From a virus, in the IMG/VR virus record IMGVR_UViG_3300028920_000027, positions 118,336 to 182,335 of that record: a DNA stretch of 64,000 nt. One strand, written 5' to 3'. The position numbers and the translations under genes were made by a program. A model generated the notes under the pieces. The model saw nothing but the letters and a program-made list of their open reading frames with translations, was not told the origin of the DNA and searched no databases. Shown here in pieces: positions 6,691 to 15,533 of the stretch. Numbering within the stretch: the first letter of the stretch is position 1; each line of letters opens with the position of its first letter.

Positions 6691-8538
6691 TGAACCGGGA
6701 AGCCGTTCGCATCCCACGGGCACACCGGGTTGCCTACTTCGAGAAACAGTTGCGCCTCCACCGCAACCATCCAGAATTCCGGCTCGCCGACGAGCCCTTG
6801 CGCCGCTTGATCGGCTTCTCCTGTACCTGTGGAGGATCCGAGACCTTGATTCAGATCAGCCTTGCCTCCGTCCGCGAGCTGATGCCCCAAGCGTTGCGGG
6901 CCTTCCAGAATGTCCGCAACCAGCACATGAACTACGGGTTGCGGCAAAAGAAGAGGCGAACTCGCGCCGATAAGAAAGCACGGGCCCTCCTATTCAGTCA
7001 CCTCACCAAACAGCAGAAGTGGCACTATCGGGCCCACGGCTGCATCCGCTTCACAGGTGGTGACGGGCACGAGTACGAGATCGAGCTGAACGTCTGCAAC
7101 AACGTCTACAAGCTCGAAGACGGCCATCGAAAGGTACGCTACTGCGTCGTCTTCAAGGGTCATAGAAGACTCCCCCTGTACGACCTGATGCTGGCCCAAA
7201 TGGTCATACTCAAGGTAAACCCCGACTACTTCCACGAGATCGCCATCAAGTCAGAGATCAACGACTACCGTGACGTGGGAGCCCCTCTCCAAGGTCAGCA
7301 GCTAGAAGGTGCCGCCGAAGCCGCCGAGGTGGGTCATGAGGGCGTTGTCATCCGCCGAAACGTGCAAGGGCTGGTTGAGCGCCTTCAGCAACGACTCAAT
7401 GAGTTCGAGCAGCAACGCTACACCCATCCTGAAGCCAACCTCCGCCAGCAACTTCAGGAAGTCGGGTTTGGGCGTCCCGAGATCCTGATGAACGACTTGA
7501 TCTTCAGAAAGGAGCAGGGCAACGATCAGGCGATTGAGTACGACGTTCCCCTGGGCGGGGCCGCCTACTACTTGAACTGGGACGACAGCATTGTGGCCAC
7601 GTGCGGGCCCCGCGTCATGGTGCCGCGCCTCAACCTCGATGACGTCGACTACGCAGTGGCCGTGATTGCCCTCTTGCAAGCCGCTGCGTGCTGCACCTAC
7701 GACCACTACGACCAGGTGTTGGACCACTTCCGACAGTATGATCTCCAGTTTGCCCAGGTCCTCTTTCACCCGGATGACGAGCCCGTGTTCGTCGAGTGGA
7801 TCGCGGGCGCTCGCTGGGTCCCCTACCTGACCACGGACGAGCGGGTCCCTCGGGGCAAAGCCCTTTGCCTGACCAACGCAGAGTTCCTGGGCATCATCAC
7901 CCATTGGCATGCAAACGATGGCGAACCGGCAGGGATTGGGTTCTGCGTTCTTAACAACCGGGGCGTCGTCAAGCTTAGACTTCCCCCAGATGAGGATGAC
8001 CGTGAAGACATTGATGAGGTTCAAGTGGGCCCCAGACGACCAGAGGGATGTGGTCCAGGTCCGAAAGATCTTTCAACACCACCGCTTTCAGGGCCGGAAG
8101 ATCTTCAAGGTCGGAGAGGACGGAGAGATGGGAGACCCGATGGAGGTCTTCGATCCGAGCGAGGGGAGGATGGTCGTGTCGGAGCGGATGACGTCGTTCG
8201 AGAGGATCCGGGAGAGCTCGGAGAGCTCGGAGAGCCCGGAGAGTACCTCAGGAGATGGCTCTCCTCCGAACGGCGCCGAGGTACCCAGCACCGGCAAGAA
8301 GTCAATCTCGAAGGCACCGACCTCAAAGGCCTCACGGAAGACCAGCTCCGGGACCGCCTCGCGGAAACGTACCTCGAAGAAGGCCCCGAAGAAGGCGGGC
8401 ACCAAAAAGGCCCCCACCAAGCGCGGTTTTCGGCAGACGGGCAATGATGCCCTGGGCAGTCAGACCAAGCCCAAGGCGGCCTCGAAGCGGGCACCTGTCA
8501 AGAAGACCACCCGGGTTCGCAAGACGACCCGCAAATGA
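6690..8538 (+). CDS. Large conserved hypothetical protein with Lys/Ala/Pro-rich tail (frameshifted)
   Basis: From ATG 6690 the frame codes about 430 residues with a CTCGG knuckle and a domain like phage proteins of unknown function (HYRAHGCIRFTGGDGHEYEI, then YDLMLAQMVILKVNP). A predicted coiled coil lies near LVERLQQRLNEFEQQ. Good codon third-position GC switches frame at a C5 run (7983-7987). The downstream frame runs to TGA 8538 and ends in a repetitive KKAPKKAGTKKAPTKR-type tail like histone H1. One gene with a single-base shift is the simplest reading; a separate overlapping gene starting at ATG 7990 is the alternative. Confidence 0.6.
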
Positions 8539-8563
8539 CCCCAAAATCGGAAAGGAATGAAGG

Positions 8564-8803
8564 ATGAGCACAAAAAGGCCTGATCACGTGATGGCTGCGA
8601 TGGGTGAAGAGGGTGACACCAAGTACAGCTGGGACCCCAGCGATCCTGAATCGGTGGCCGCCGCTCAGGAGACCTTCAACGGCTACATCTCCGATGGCTA
8701 CCGTCCCTTCGCCCTGAGCGATGGTACTCAGGGCGAGCAGATGACGGAGTTCAATGCCAGCGCTGGCAACATCCTGATGGTTCCGCCCATGCAGGGCGGC
8801 TGA
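8564..8803 (+). CDS. Conserved small phage-type protein (GY..FA.., MVPPMQGG)
   Basis: 79 residues from ATG 8564 with GAAGGA upstream. FNGYISDGYRPFALSDG, EFNASAGNILMV and a terminal PPMQGG match a small family commonly met in large phages and bacteria, of unknown function. The next gene's GTG follows the TGA directly. Confidence 0.75.
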   Translation: MSTKRPDHVMAAMGEEGDTKYSWDPSDPESVAAAQETFNGYISDGYRPFALSDGTQGEQMTEFNASAGNILMVPPMQGG

Positions 8804-9142
8804 GTGCCGACCAAGCTCGACCATGGCTCCTACTACTCGACAAGCCCCTTCGACGTCGTTCAGCACCAGTACGCTGCGGGCGAATGGGGCTATGTCGAGC
8901 TACTAGAGGTCAAAGACACCCCCGAGGGCCACCTATCCTTCGTCCTCTTGCTGAACAATACCTCCGAGGGCCTCTACTTTTTTGACGAAGGGTACCACCT
9001 CTGGGAGCGCGCGACCCGAGCCGAGGCCGATCAGCTGTGGGAGTTGTTCTTCAGCAACCCCAAGAAAATGCGTGAAGCCACAACCCGAGAGACGTGGCTC
9101 CTCGACATTCCGCCGCGTGAAGACCTAGCCGCAGGAGGCTAG
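8804..9142 (+). CDS. Hypothetical protein
   Basis: 112 residues from GTG 8804. Beta-rich N-terminus (WGYVELLEVKDTPEGHLSF). HLWERATRA occurs internally around residue 66, too far from the end to count as the C-terminal tag. It overlaps the convergent gene by 18 bases. Confidence 0.65.
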   Translation: MPTKLDHGSYYSTSPFDVVQHQYAAGEWGYVELLEVKDTPEGHLSFVLLLNNTSEGLYFFDEGYHLWERATRAEADQLWELFFSNPKKMREATTRETWLLDIPPREDLAAGG

Positions 9143-9862
9143 GCGCCACCCGGCGGGGCTCGGCTGGAAATTGATGTAGTCCGCGTACCCGTGCTGAATC
9201 GCAAGGCCCGCTTTGACGAGCTTTACACACCGCTGGTAGGCGGTCTCGTCTTTGCCTCGATAAAGATCACATGGCAGGCCCTTCAGCTGCTGGTACAGCT
9301 CGGGCGAGAGATCCTGGTTAACCTTAACCGTGTCCTTGATCTCCTCTTCAAGGAGATCCTGAACTTTGCCAATCTCCTCGGCCGTGTGGACCACGCCGCC
9401 AGTGTTCAGGTCAAGGTACCACTGGAGTACTTCAGCACGTGTCCCCAGGTCACTCACGTTCCAACGGATGCTGGGACCGTTGCGGCGAATGGGGGCGCTG
9501 AATTCACTGTACCTGTATCCAAATACCGGCACCTCGTCCTGGAGGAATCCCATGATCGCCCGCAGTCGCTGCTTCCCGTCGACGAGCACGTAGTCCGTAG
9601 TATCCCCCCGGTTCCACCCTGGACAGTTCAGGTAGACGTTGTTCCCGCTCTGGCCACCTCGAAGGCAGAATTCGAGGTAGGCTGTCTGCTTCTCGAGCGT
9701 CCAGACATGTGGACGCTGAAAGTCAGGGTCGATGTTGAGCCCGTCTTCCACGTGCTGTTCAAAGTATCGTATGAGCGAACTCCAAGGCACGTCGACACCA
9801 TAAGGAGCGGTTCTTGTCATCGGAGGGATGGCCTGAAAGTCTGGCCGGCGGATCTTGATCAT
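9125..9862 (-). CDS. DUF262 (ParB/Srx-fold) protein
   Basis: 245 residues. ATG 9862 is chosen because AGGTGAT lies 5 bases upstream; GTG 9871 is an alternative. The DUF262 signature is clear: LNIDPDFQRPHVWTLEKQ, then YVLVDGKQRLRAIMGF. Family members include the N-terminal part of GmrSD-type restriction enzymes, which bind NTP/DNA. This one has no second nuclease domain, so its role here is unknown. Confidence 0.8.
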   Translation of the reverse strand: MIKIRRPDFQAIPPMTRTAPYGVDVPWSSLIRYFEQHVEDGLNIDPDFQRPHVWTLEKQTAYLEFCLRGGQSGNNVYLNCPGWNRGDTTDYVLVDGKQRLRAIMGFLQDEVPVFGYRYSEFSAPIRRNGPSIRWNVSDLGTRAEVLQWYLDLNTGGVVHTAEEIGKVQDLLEEEIKDTVKVNQDLSPELYQQLKGLPCDLYRGKDETAYQRCVKLVKAGLAIQHGYADYINFQPSPAGWRLASCG

Positions 9863-9998
9863 GGCTATCACCTAGAAAACCGAGGTTATTCCCAGCTCGA
9901 ATGCCTGTCGAGGGGGCGGCAATCATCCCACTATACGATGGGTGCCCAGGGATCGTTCAGGGTAACCCTTCTTTTTTTGACGAGAAGTCTGAATCCTC

Positions 9999-10008
9999 GG
10001 TGTATAGT
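9999..10008 (+). promoter_or_regulatory. Class 1 promoter -10, GGTGTATAGT
   Basis: TATAGT ends 6 bases before ATG 10015. TTGACG lies about 18-20 bases upstream. Confidence 0.65.
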
Positions 10009-10014
10009 GTCAAC

Positions 10015-10059
10015 ATGGACTATTGGGACATCATGACACTAGTTGGGCTGAGGGGATAA
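10015..10059 (+). CDS. Leaderless 14-codon ORF upstream of IF-1 (possible leader peptide)
   Basis: MDYWDIMTLVGLRG then TAA, starting exactly at the leaderless promoter position. Two more tiny frames follow, and the last (ATG 10075) stops at a TGATG overlapping the IF-1 start, so translation could pass along by coupling. Confidence 0.45.
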   Translation: MDYWDIMTLVGLRG

Positions 10060-10098
10060 TGTCGAGCGGGCCCGCATGGTCGCGGTGAGCAAGCTCTG

Positions 10099-10317
10099 AT
10101 GCCGCGCAACGATTTGGTTGAAATGGAGGGGGTGGTTGGCCGACAGCTCGGCGGGGGTCAATATCGCATCACCACGGGCGACGGGGAAGAGATCCGCGCC
10201 CAACTCAACGGCCGAATGCGCAGGAATCATATCCGCGTACTGCCTGGAGACCGCGTGAAAGTCGCGGTCTCCCCCTACGACAAGAGCCACGGGATGATCA
10301 CCTACCGTTTCAAGTAG
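10099..10317 (+). CDS. infA: Translation initiation factor IF-1
   Basis: 72 residues, the usual IF-1 length. The S1/OB fold pattern matches bacterial IF-1: DLVEMEGVVGRQLGGGQYR, then NGRMRRNHIRVLPGDRVKV and SPYDKSHGMITYR. IF-1 sits in the ribosomal A site during initiation. A phage copy could tune host ribosomes to phage mRNAs, fitting the leaderless transcripts in this window (inference). It ends in TAG, and the phosphatase gene downstream is in the same frame. Confidence 0.92.
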   Translation: MPRNDLVEMEGVVGRQLGGGQYRITTGDGEEIRAQLNGRMRRNHIRVLPGDRVKVAVSPYDKSHGMITYRFK

Positions 10318-10329
10318 ACCCGAAACAAC

Positions 10330-11140
10330 ATGAACACCATCGTCATCGGCGACATTCACGGCTGTCTGGACGAGTTTCAAGCACTCGTGGAGAAGGTCGC
10401 CCTCAAGCCCGAGGACCATGTGATCTGCCTGGGCGATTTCATGGACAAGGGGCCGGACCCTGCCGGTTGTGTGCGGTTCGCGCGTACGCATGGGTTCCAG
10501 TCTGTCCAAGGCAACCACGAGGACAAGCACCTCCGCTGGCGGCGTCACGAAGCCCGCAGGATCCTGGATCCCTCCTACACAACCCCATGACGTTGGATGT
10601 TGCCAAACAGCAAGACAATACCGCTCTGAGCGGCGACGACATCGACTGGCTCAGTAACCTGCCCCCATCGTCGAGGCTGATGGTTGGGTGGCCGTCCACG
10701 GCGGCTTTCTACCAGGCAAGACCCCACGGGAACAGGCCGCTGACCGCAAGATCCGCTCGACCATCGTACGCGTGAGGTGGCTCACCCCCGAAGGCGAGCA
10801 CTGGGCCGAGTTATGGGACCAGCATTTCAACGTGGTCTACGGCCACGAGGCACACAGCCTCAGCCGCCCCTACGACGTCCAAGCCCCCAGCGGCGCCCGG
10901 ACCGTGGGTATCGACACGGGCTGTGTCCACGGGGGCCACCTGACCGCCTTCGTGGTTGAAAACGACGGGGCCACCCACTTCGTCCAGGTGCCGGCGGCCA
11001 AGTGCTACCACCGACACCACGGGCTACGGGCTAGACGCTCCCACAGGGTGGGGGGCGGGAAGGGTGGCACCCCCACGGGAGTGTGGGGTTGCGGGGTAGA
11101 CGTAGGTTGCAGGCATCACAGGTTGTCGAGCGAAACATAG
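10330..11140 (+). CDS. Calcineurin-like metallophosphoesterase, PP2A-type (frameshifted)
   Basis: Motifs run in order across three frames: GDIHGCLDEF, CLGDFMDKGPD, VQGNHED, then VAVHGGFLPG and VYGHEAH with DTGCVHGG. These are the metal and phosphate ligands of protein-phosphatase/Ap4A-hydrolase-type enzymes. Breaks fall near 10575-10584 (C4) and 10662-10666 (C5). Repairing each by one base restores about 225 residues. The last 40 codons before 11140 are probably run-on. Sequencing error or decay cannot be separated here. Confidence 0.75.
11035..11095 (+). terminator. GC-rich inverted repeat between convergent genes
   Basis: CTCCCACA and TGTGGGG-type arms flank the stretch between the phosphatase and the minus-strand gene; it may end transcription from both sides. 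No long T run. Confidence 0.3.
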
Positions 11141-11661
11141 ACAGTTTGGCAATGATTGCAACGTTGAACGTCCACGACCTGGATACCCCCAACATCAATT
11201 CCGAGACTTCGCAGGGCGGTGAGGTTGACCAGCGACGGGTCCGAAAGAAGCAGCCCGTCCCGGCACCGCGAGCATTGTATGGGCGAGCGAGAGTCCTCTT
11301 CGGTAGGATATCGAATGAGGCTCTCAAGCCCTTGCACCTGGGCCACCTCGGGCGGCTCCAGAGAGCCCAGCTGGAGGCATGAGGGCTCGATTCCCACCAG
11401 ACGCTCGAAAAGCGTTGGCAGAAACGGGGTTGGAGGGTCGAAGATAGGCTCGTGTTTGACCTCAGGTTCGGACTCCAGAGCCCGTTCGGCTTCACGCCAG
11501 GGAGCCACCCAGGAGTTAGCGCGGGTGGTGGTACCGTCGTTGCCACCATCCAAAAAAAGGTCACCATCTTGTGAGGAGATGGCCCCGCAGTGCGAGCACC
11601 AAACGATGTCAGTACCTTCAACGTAGCGAAGGTGGGCAGGATTGTGGAAGCACTCCGGCAC
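11116..11661 (-). CDS. Zinc-finger protein with an internal PTLFERL segment
   Basis: About 181 residues from GTG 11661, chosen because AGGAG is 5 bases upstream; the frame continues upstream only through promoter sequence. Cys pairs CSHC (N-terminal) and CSRC plus CNHC (C-terminal) suggest two zinc ribbons. Between them lies FLPTLFERLVGIEPS, the same core as the C-terminal tag of other proteins but placed mid-protein. A fusion of a tagged protein to a second zinc domain is one explanation. Confidence 0.65.
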   Translation of the reverse strand: MPECFHNPAHLRYVEGTDIVWCSHCGAISSQDGDLFLDGGNDGTTTRANSWVAPWREAERALESEPEVKHEPIFDPPTPFLPTLFERLVGIEPSCLQLGSLEPPEVAQVQGLESLIRYPTEEDSRSPIQCSRCRDGLLLSDPSLVNLTALRSLGIDVGGIQVVDVQRCNHCQTVYVSLDNL

Positions 11662-11671
11662 GACTCCTGGG

Positions 11672-11695
11672 AAGATACACCAATTGGTGTACATC
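11672..11695. promoter_or_regulatory. Divergent class 1 promoters sharing TACACCAATTGGTGTA
   Basis: The palindrome gives GGTGTATCTT toward the minus-strand gene and GGTGTACATC toward ATG 11702. Confidence 0.6.
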
Positions 11696-11701
11696 TAGGG
11701 C

Positions 11702-11826
11702 ATGAATCCCAACGAGCTTCTCGGTGTTCATGGCACCACGGGGAAGGTGAGCCCGAGGAAGTCGAGGTCTACCGTTCCGACCGAAGAGGCAGGCCCAATT
11801 TCGATTCATCCTATATCGCACAGTGA
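11702..11826 (+). CDS. Small hypothetical ORF, probable frameshift
   Basis: ATG 11702 sits at leaderless distance from the promoter and reads MNPNELLGVHGTTG. A one-base shift at GGGG (about 11740) then gives GEPEEVEVYRSDRRG and a TGA at 11826. Unshifted, the frame runs 46 codons to TAG 11842. Confidence 0.35.
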
Positions 11827-11832
11827 GTTGGA

Positions 11833-11920
11833 ACCGGTGTAGAGTTGATACCATTTGACGGCGAGGAGCACATCGTCGTCCAGGAAGATGGCGTTCTCGC
11901 TGTCATCAAGGAGTAGGTCA
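11833..11920 (+). promoter_or_regulatory. Class 1 promoter with possible 23-codon sORF
   Basis: CCGGTGTAGAGT at about 11834-11845. TTG 11845 could open a frame ending VVQEDGVLAVIKE, TAG 11914-11916, just before the HTH gene. Confidence 0.35.
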
Positions 11921-12145
11921 ATGACTGAAGCTGAGCTTGCCACTGCGGCGGCCAAACAAAAGTTCGAGATTCTTGATCTGAAAGAGCTGGTGGCGTTGGC
12001 CATCGAAGAAGCCCTTCGCCGTACCGGTGGAAACATCATGAAGACGTGCCGTATTCTGAACATAGGCAAGGCGACCCTTTACCGCCGGCTTCAGGAACCT
12101 CGGTTCCAGAGAGTTCTTCAAGCAGCCCGAGCACCATCACAATGA
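11921..12145 (+). CDS. Fis-type helix-turn-helix protein
   Basis: 74 residues from ATG 11921 with GGAG 7 bases upstream. The C-terminal half has the Fis-family HTH: EEALRRTGGNIMKTCRILN, then IGKATLYRRLQE. It is a stand-alone DNA-binding domain without receiver or AAA domain, so it probably acts as a small regulator or nucleoid protein. It overlaps the next gene's ATG (12142) by four bases. Confidence 0.8.
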   Translation: MTEAELATAAAKQKFEILDLKELVALAIEEALRRTGGNIMKTCRILNIGKATLYRRLQEPRFQRVLQAARAPSQ

Positions 12146-12721
12146 TCCCCATCCCCATTACGGTTCTGGTCGTTGTCCTGGCCATTGTGGCCCTGGTTGT
12201 CGGCTTCTCCGTGTGGTCTGCACGGATTTCCCGCTACCACTACAACATCCTGAACAAGAAGTGGGGGGTCCTCGTTCAACGTGAGGAGCACCTCAGCCGG
12301 TTCATCGCACTCGTACAGGAGGTTCAGGACCTGGCCTTTTTCGGGGCGCCCTTTCGTGTCGTGAGGGGGCGTTCCGACTTTCGAGACGACTCTCCGTCAC
12401 GACCAGCGCTTGTCGCCGTCGCAATCAAAGAGCGGCTCTACCTAAAAATTGGATGCATCCCGCGGGGGGGAAGATCCCAAGGTGGGCATTAAGACCCAGG
12501 TCTATCTGGAGCAGAATCGCATCCACGCTGGTCAAAGCTACATCTTTGGCATCGACAACTTAATTCAGGAAGCTGAACTGGAAACCCTGAAAGTTCTAAA
12601 AGAGGAAGAGACCCTTTTACAGGACCGAACCGACCAAGGTGTCACCTTTGACCATCTTCGGTCACGCCTTGCGGTCAAACAGGGAGATGCCTCGACAGCT
12701 GGTGCTCAGGCGTCTACCTAG
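12142..12721 (+). CDS. Membrane-anchored coiled-coil protein (frameshifted at G7)
   Basis: An N-terminal membrane helix (ITVLVVVLAIVALVVGFSV, about residues 5-25) is followed by a basic, helical stretch with LVQREEHLSRFIALVQEV. At the G7 run 12464-12470 the frame breaks. Removing one G joins it to GEDPKVGIKTQVYLEQN and a helical C-terminus ending QAST. Architecture resembles the tagged membrane proteins at 15663 and 16749, but it lacks the WERL tag. Confidence 0.65.
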
Positions 12722-12795
12722 GCGGTCCTCACTGGAGCATCCTTGAAGCTTTGAAGGCGTCAACAACAAAGACCCCCACGCCGTTTAGTCGACCC

Positions 12796-12805
12796 GGTGT
12801 ATCTT
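12796..12805 (+). promoter_or_regulatory. Class 1 promoter -10, GGTGTATCTT
   Basis: TATCTT ends 6 bases before ATG 12812. Confidence 0.65.
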
Positions 12806-12811
12806 GAAATC

Positions 12812-13192
12812 ATGACCTTCCCGTCTCAACCCACCCCGCCTTCCAAAATCACTATCCTCAACCATTCTACGGAACTCGACCCCTCGGGGTTCTTATACCA
12901 CCTCAACATCTCGATCTTCAAAGTCCGCATCGAGGTCGTCAAACCCTCTCACTCCCATATAATAGACTGCCTGGCGTTCTGGCACGTCTACCTCCAGGGG
13001 TCGACTCTAGAACATTATCTTGCCTGGGGCAAGATCCGCATCGAGGACGCCGAGCCCGACAAGGCCGTCGGAGCTGCGTGCTTGGCAACGGCCGAAGCTC
13101 TTCAGAAGCTGTGCCAGGGTATCTTGGCCATCGGCAATGGGGACTTCAGGACCACCTATGCAACGGTTGGTCCGAAGAAGACCGATGGCTGA
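12812..13192 (+). CDS. Hypothetical protein
   Basis: 126 residues from ATG 12812, set by the leaderless promoter. Beta-rich N-terminus and a helical C-terminal half (KAVGAACLATAEALQKLCQ). No family recognised. Confidence 0.65.
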   Translation: MTFPSQPTPPSKITILNHSTELDPSGFLYHLNISIFKVRIEVVKPSHSHIIDCLAFWHVYLQGSTLEHYLAWGKIRIEDAEPDKAVGAACLATAEALQKLCQGILAIGNGDFRTTYATVGPKKTDG

Positions 13193-13235
13193 TTTGCCAG
13201 AGGAATGGTTTGATAAGACATGGGACCACAACTAG
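13185..13235 (+). CDS. 16-codon overlapping small ORF
   Basis: MADLPEEWFDKTWDHN, TAG 13233-13235; its ATG overlaps the previous gene's TGA. A real micro-protein or a coupling device; coding status unproven. Confidence 0.3.
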   Translation: MADLPEEWFDKTWDHN

Positions 13236-13247
13236 GAACCACTGCCA

Positions 13248-14465
13248 ATGCCCGTTGAGCACATCGAGATGTGGTGGGAGTGCAAGACCTGTGGAACCCT
13301 CAACGGAGGACTTGCCAAGGTCTGTGGAAAGCGGCCCGTCGAGGACGGGAAAGTCGTCTCGCCTCGTAGTGATGTCGGCTGTGGAAAGCCCATCGAGGAC
13401 GAAGAATGGATCGATCCCGATGACGACAGTGTCAACCTCATCACAGACGCGGAGGGCATCCAGCAAGCTCAGGACGGCACCGACTGGATCTGCGGCTACT
13501 GCGGCTCATCTCAGAAGCGCGCCAATGGCCAGTGTGCCTCTTGCGGTGGGGACCCCAACTTCAACCACCGCCTGCGCGGGAGTGAAGAGACAGCCCCCGT
13601 TGGCGACCTCGATCCCTTTGGAGGTCAGCCTGAGCGGACCACCTACGGGTCATCATACCTGCCCAAAAGCGATCCTCCATTTCTCCGACGGCGCCGGTCC
13701 AAATTGCCCCTCATCATTGGGGGGGTGGCTTTGACTCTCATCGCTCTAACCGTTTTCATCTTCTGGCCGCGCTACGTCGACGCAGAGGTTGTTGGGTCCC
13801 ACTGGACCTCCACGGTCACCATCGACCGCTACCAAAAGGTGCCCCACGAAGGCTGGGAGCCCCCTTATGATGCGGTGGATGAGATTGAGATGGGTAAGCG
13901 GAGTCACCCCACTAAGAAAGTCCAGGTCGGCACCAAGACCATCAAGGTAGACCCATCTGGGGGCTGCGGCCAGACGTGCAAACCGATTCCTAAGGTTTGC
14001 AAGAAGACCCCTAGGAATTGCACGGAGAACAAGAATGGAACCAAGACCTGCTCAGGAGGGGACATGAAGTGCACGGGCGGGGGTGAGACATGCAAGAAGA
14101 ACAAGTGCACCGACAGTCAGAAAGTGCTCAAAGAGATCGCGATCTATGAGCCTGCGAAGTTGATGTGGTATTCTTGGAAGATTTGGGAATGGAAGTACGA
14201 CCGCTCGGTTGTCCGCAAAGGTCAAGACCTCGATCCACAACCCCCCGAGAAGGCCAAGTACCGGCTCAACGTTGGCTGCATGGACGGCGAGAAGGAGCGG
14301 GCGTCGGCCCCCAACTGGAAGTACACCACGGTTTTCCGCGACGAGTCGGGGGAAACCCACAACTACCACCCATCAACTCACAACGAATACGTGAGCCTCA
14401 AGCAAGGCGTCCGCAAGCGACTCCGTGTTTCGGCCGCAGCCGTTGCCATCGTAGAGGACCGATGA
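13248..14465 (+). CDS. Zinc-ribbon protein with one membrane helix and Cys-rich external domain
   Basis: 405 residues. N-terminal cytoplasmic part has zinc ribbons (CKTCG, then CGYCG...CASCG, about residues 12-100). A basic RRRRSK stretch precedes a membrane helix at about 153-173. The C-terminal 230 residues are external by the positive-inside rule. They begin VVGSHWTSTVTIDRYQKVP and include a cluster of at least 10 Cys (GGCGQTCKPIPKVCKK...). Similar layouts occur in phage and bacterial proteins of unknown function. Confidence 0.75.
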   Translation: MPVEHIEMWWECKTCGTLNGGLAKVCGKRPVEDGKVVSPRSDVGCGKPIEDEEWIDPDDDSVNLITDAEGIQQAQDGTDWICGYCGSSQKRANGQCASCGGDPNFNHRLRGSEETAPVGDLDPFGGQPERTTYGSSYLPKSDPPFLRRRRSKLPLIIGGVALTLIALTVFIFWPRYVDAEVVGSHWTSTVTIDRYQKVPHEGWEPPYDAVDEIEMGKRSHPTKKVQVGTKTIKVDPSGGCGQTCKPIPKVCKKTPRNCTENKNGTKTCSGGDMKCTGGGETCKKNKCTDSQKVLKEIAIYEPAKLMWYSWKIWEWKYDRSVVRKGQDLDPQPPEKAKYRLNVGCMDGEKERASAPNWKYTTVFRDESGETHNYHPSTHNEYVSLKQGVRKRLRVSAAAVAIVEDR

Positions 14466-14689
14466 TCGACAGTCTGAAGCTGACCCCCAAGCAACGCGAA
14501 GTCTTGGGCCTGGCCCCTGACGCCCCCAGCGACGGCAAGATGTTCAAGGGCGGGCAGGCGAACACGGCCAACACTCTCGTAGCCAAGGGTCTCCTGTGCG
14601 TGGCTGGGTCAGGGCACACAGGGACCTTCTACGTGCGGACCGCCGCTGGGTACACCCACGCCCGCGACCTGGGACTAGCAACACCCTAG
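14462..14689 (+). CDS. Small winged-helix-like hypothetical protein
   Basis: 75 residues from ATG 14462, overlapping the previous TGA by ATGA. LTPKQREVLGLAPDAPSDG, NTANTLVAKGLLCVAG and TFYVRTAAG read like a compact winged-helix fold. Role unknown. Confidence 0.65.
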   Translation: MIDSLKLTPKQREVLGLAPDAPSDGKMFKGGQANTANTLVAKGLLCVAGSGHTGTFYVRTAAGYTHARDLGLATP

Positions 14690-14691
14690 TG

Positions 14692-14997
14692 TGGAGCGTC
14701 TACATCGTCCAAAGTGAGCGAGATGGTTCACTTTATGTGGGGATCACGCTTGACGTTGAAGCTCGGGTGGCGGCTCACAACGCTGGCATGGGAGCCAAGC
14801 GTACGCGGGGGCGCGGCCCTTGGGTCTTGTGCTGGTCGAAGGCCGTCGGGGCCCGCGGGGAAGCCCAGCGGGAGGAAGCTCGAATCAAAAAGCTGCGGCG
14901 GGCCCAGAAGCTGGCCATTTTTTGGTGTACCTTGAGCTATGCCGGAAGAAGACCCCTGCTTCGGTCCCTGGACCGTGAAGACCACGAAGACCACTGA
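14692..14997 (+). CDS. GIY-YIG nuclease-domain protein (UPF0213/YhbQ type)
   Basis: About 100 residues from GTG 14692. WSVYIVQSERDGSLYVGIT gives the GIY-YIG pair (VYI and YVG), followed by ARVAAHNAGMGAKRTRGRG and EARIKKLRRAQKLA, as in small single-domain proteins. The last 25 codons overlap the next promoter and gene and may be run-on. DNA-nicking activity is known for the fold; the role here is open. Confidence 0.8.
   Translation, partial: WSVYIVQSERDGSLYVGITLDVEARVAAHNAGMGAKRTRGRGPWVLCWSKAVGARGEAQREEARIKKLRRAQKLAIFWCTLSYAGRRPLLRSLDREDHEDH
14924..14933 (+). promoter_or_regulatory. Class 1 promoter -10, GGTGTACCTT
   Basis: TACCTT ends 5 bases before ATG 14939, inside the 3' end of the GIY-YIG gene. 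Confidence 0.6.
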
Positions 14998-15451
14998 GGG
15001 GCAGAAGCCTCTCATCACCTACAAGCACAACTCTGGGCACGTGATCACGTTCGAGCGCACTTCTAGTGGCCTCCAACGTGCCATGACTTCAATTCAGGCC
15101 ATGGGCGAAGTCCTCAAACTCGTAGACATCCCTGGCATGACCGACGCCGATGGGATGAGCCTGCTACGAGCTTTTCAAGCGACGGGCGTCCCTACCGGAG
15201 TGGGTCGTGCGGCTCCCAAAGTCATCGCCAGCATCGAGCGCATCATGGCACGCCCCCCATGTACGACATCGGAGATTATCCGATGTCTCGAGGACGAGGC
15301 TCCCGACCCAGGAGAGTGGCAGGAAGCCGTTCGGGAAGCTGTCGTCGAGGTCTACCAACAACGCCTCGAAGGGTACTGCGCCAAAGCTGCCGACTGCCAA
15401 CTCGTTGTCGACACGTTGACTCCTGAACAACCCCCGGGAAGCAGTGCCTGA
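14939..15451 (+). CDS. Hypothetical protein
   Basis: 170 residues. N-terminal beta segment (PLITYKHNSGHVITFER) and a long helical C-terminus. No family recognised. A weak GCTGC..GGCAGC hairpin follows the stop. Confidence 0.65.
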   Translation: MPEEDPCFGPWTVKTTKTTEGQKPLITYKHNSGHVITFERTSSGLQRAMTSIQAMGEVLKLVDIPGMTDADGMSLLRAFQATGVPTGVGRAAPKVIASIERIMARPPCTTSEIIRCLEDEAPDPGEWQEAVREAVVEVYQQRLEGYCAKAADCQLVVDTLTPEQPPGSSA

Positions 15452-15533
15452 GCTGCTCAGGGGGGGGCAGCTTTCTATCCCGAGTTCGGTCGTTGTTCCC
15501 GTTTCATTCACACAGTACGCTAAGATCGTGAAG

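Noticed and set aside
9003-9020. HLWERATRA in 8804-9142 as another tag
   Set aside because: It is 45 residues from the end and lacks the Leu after Arg; treated as chance.
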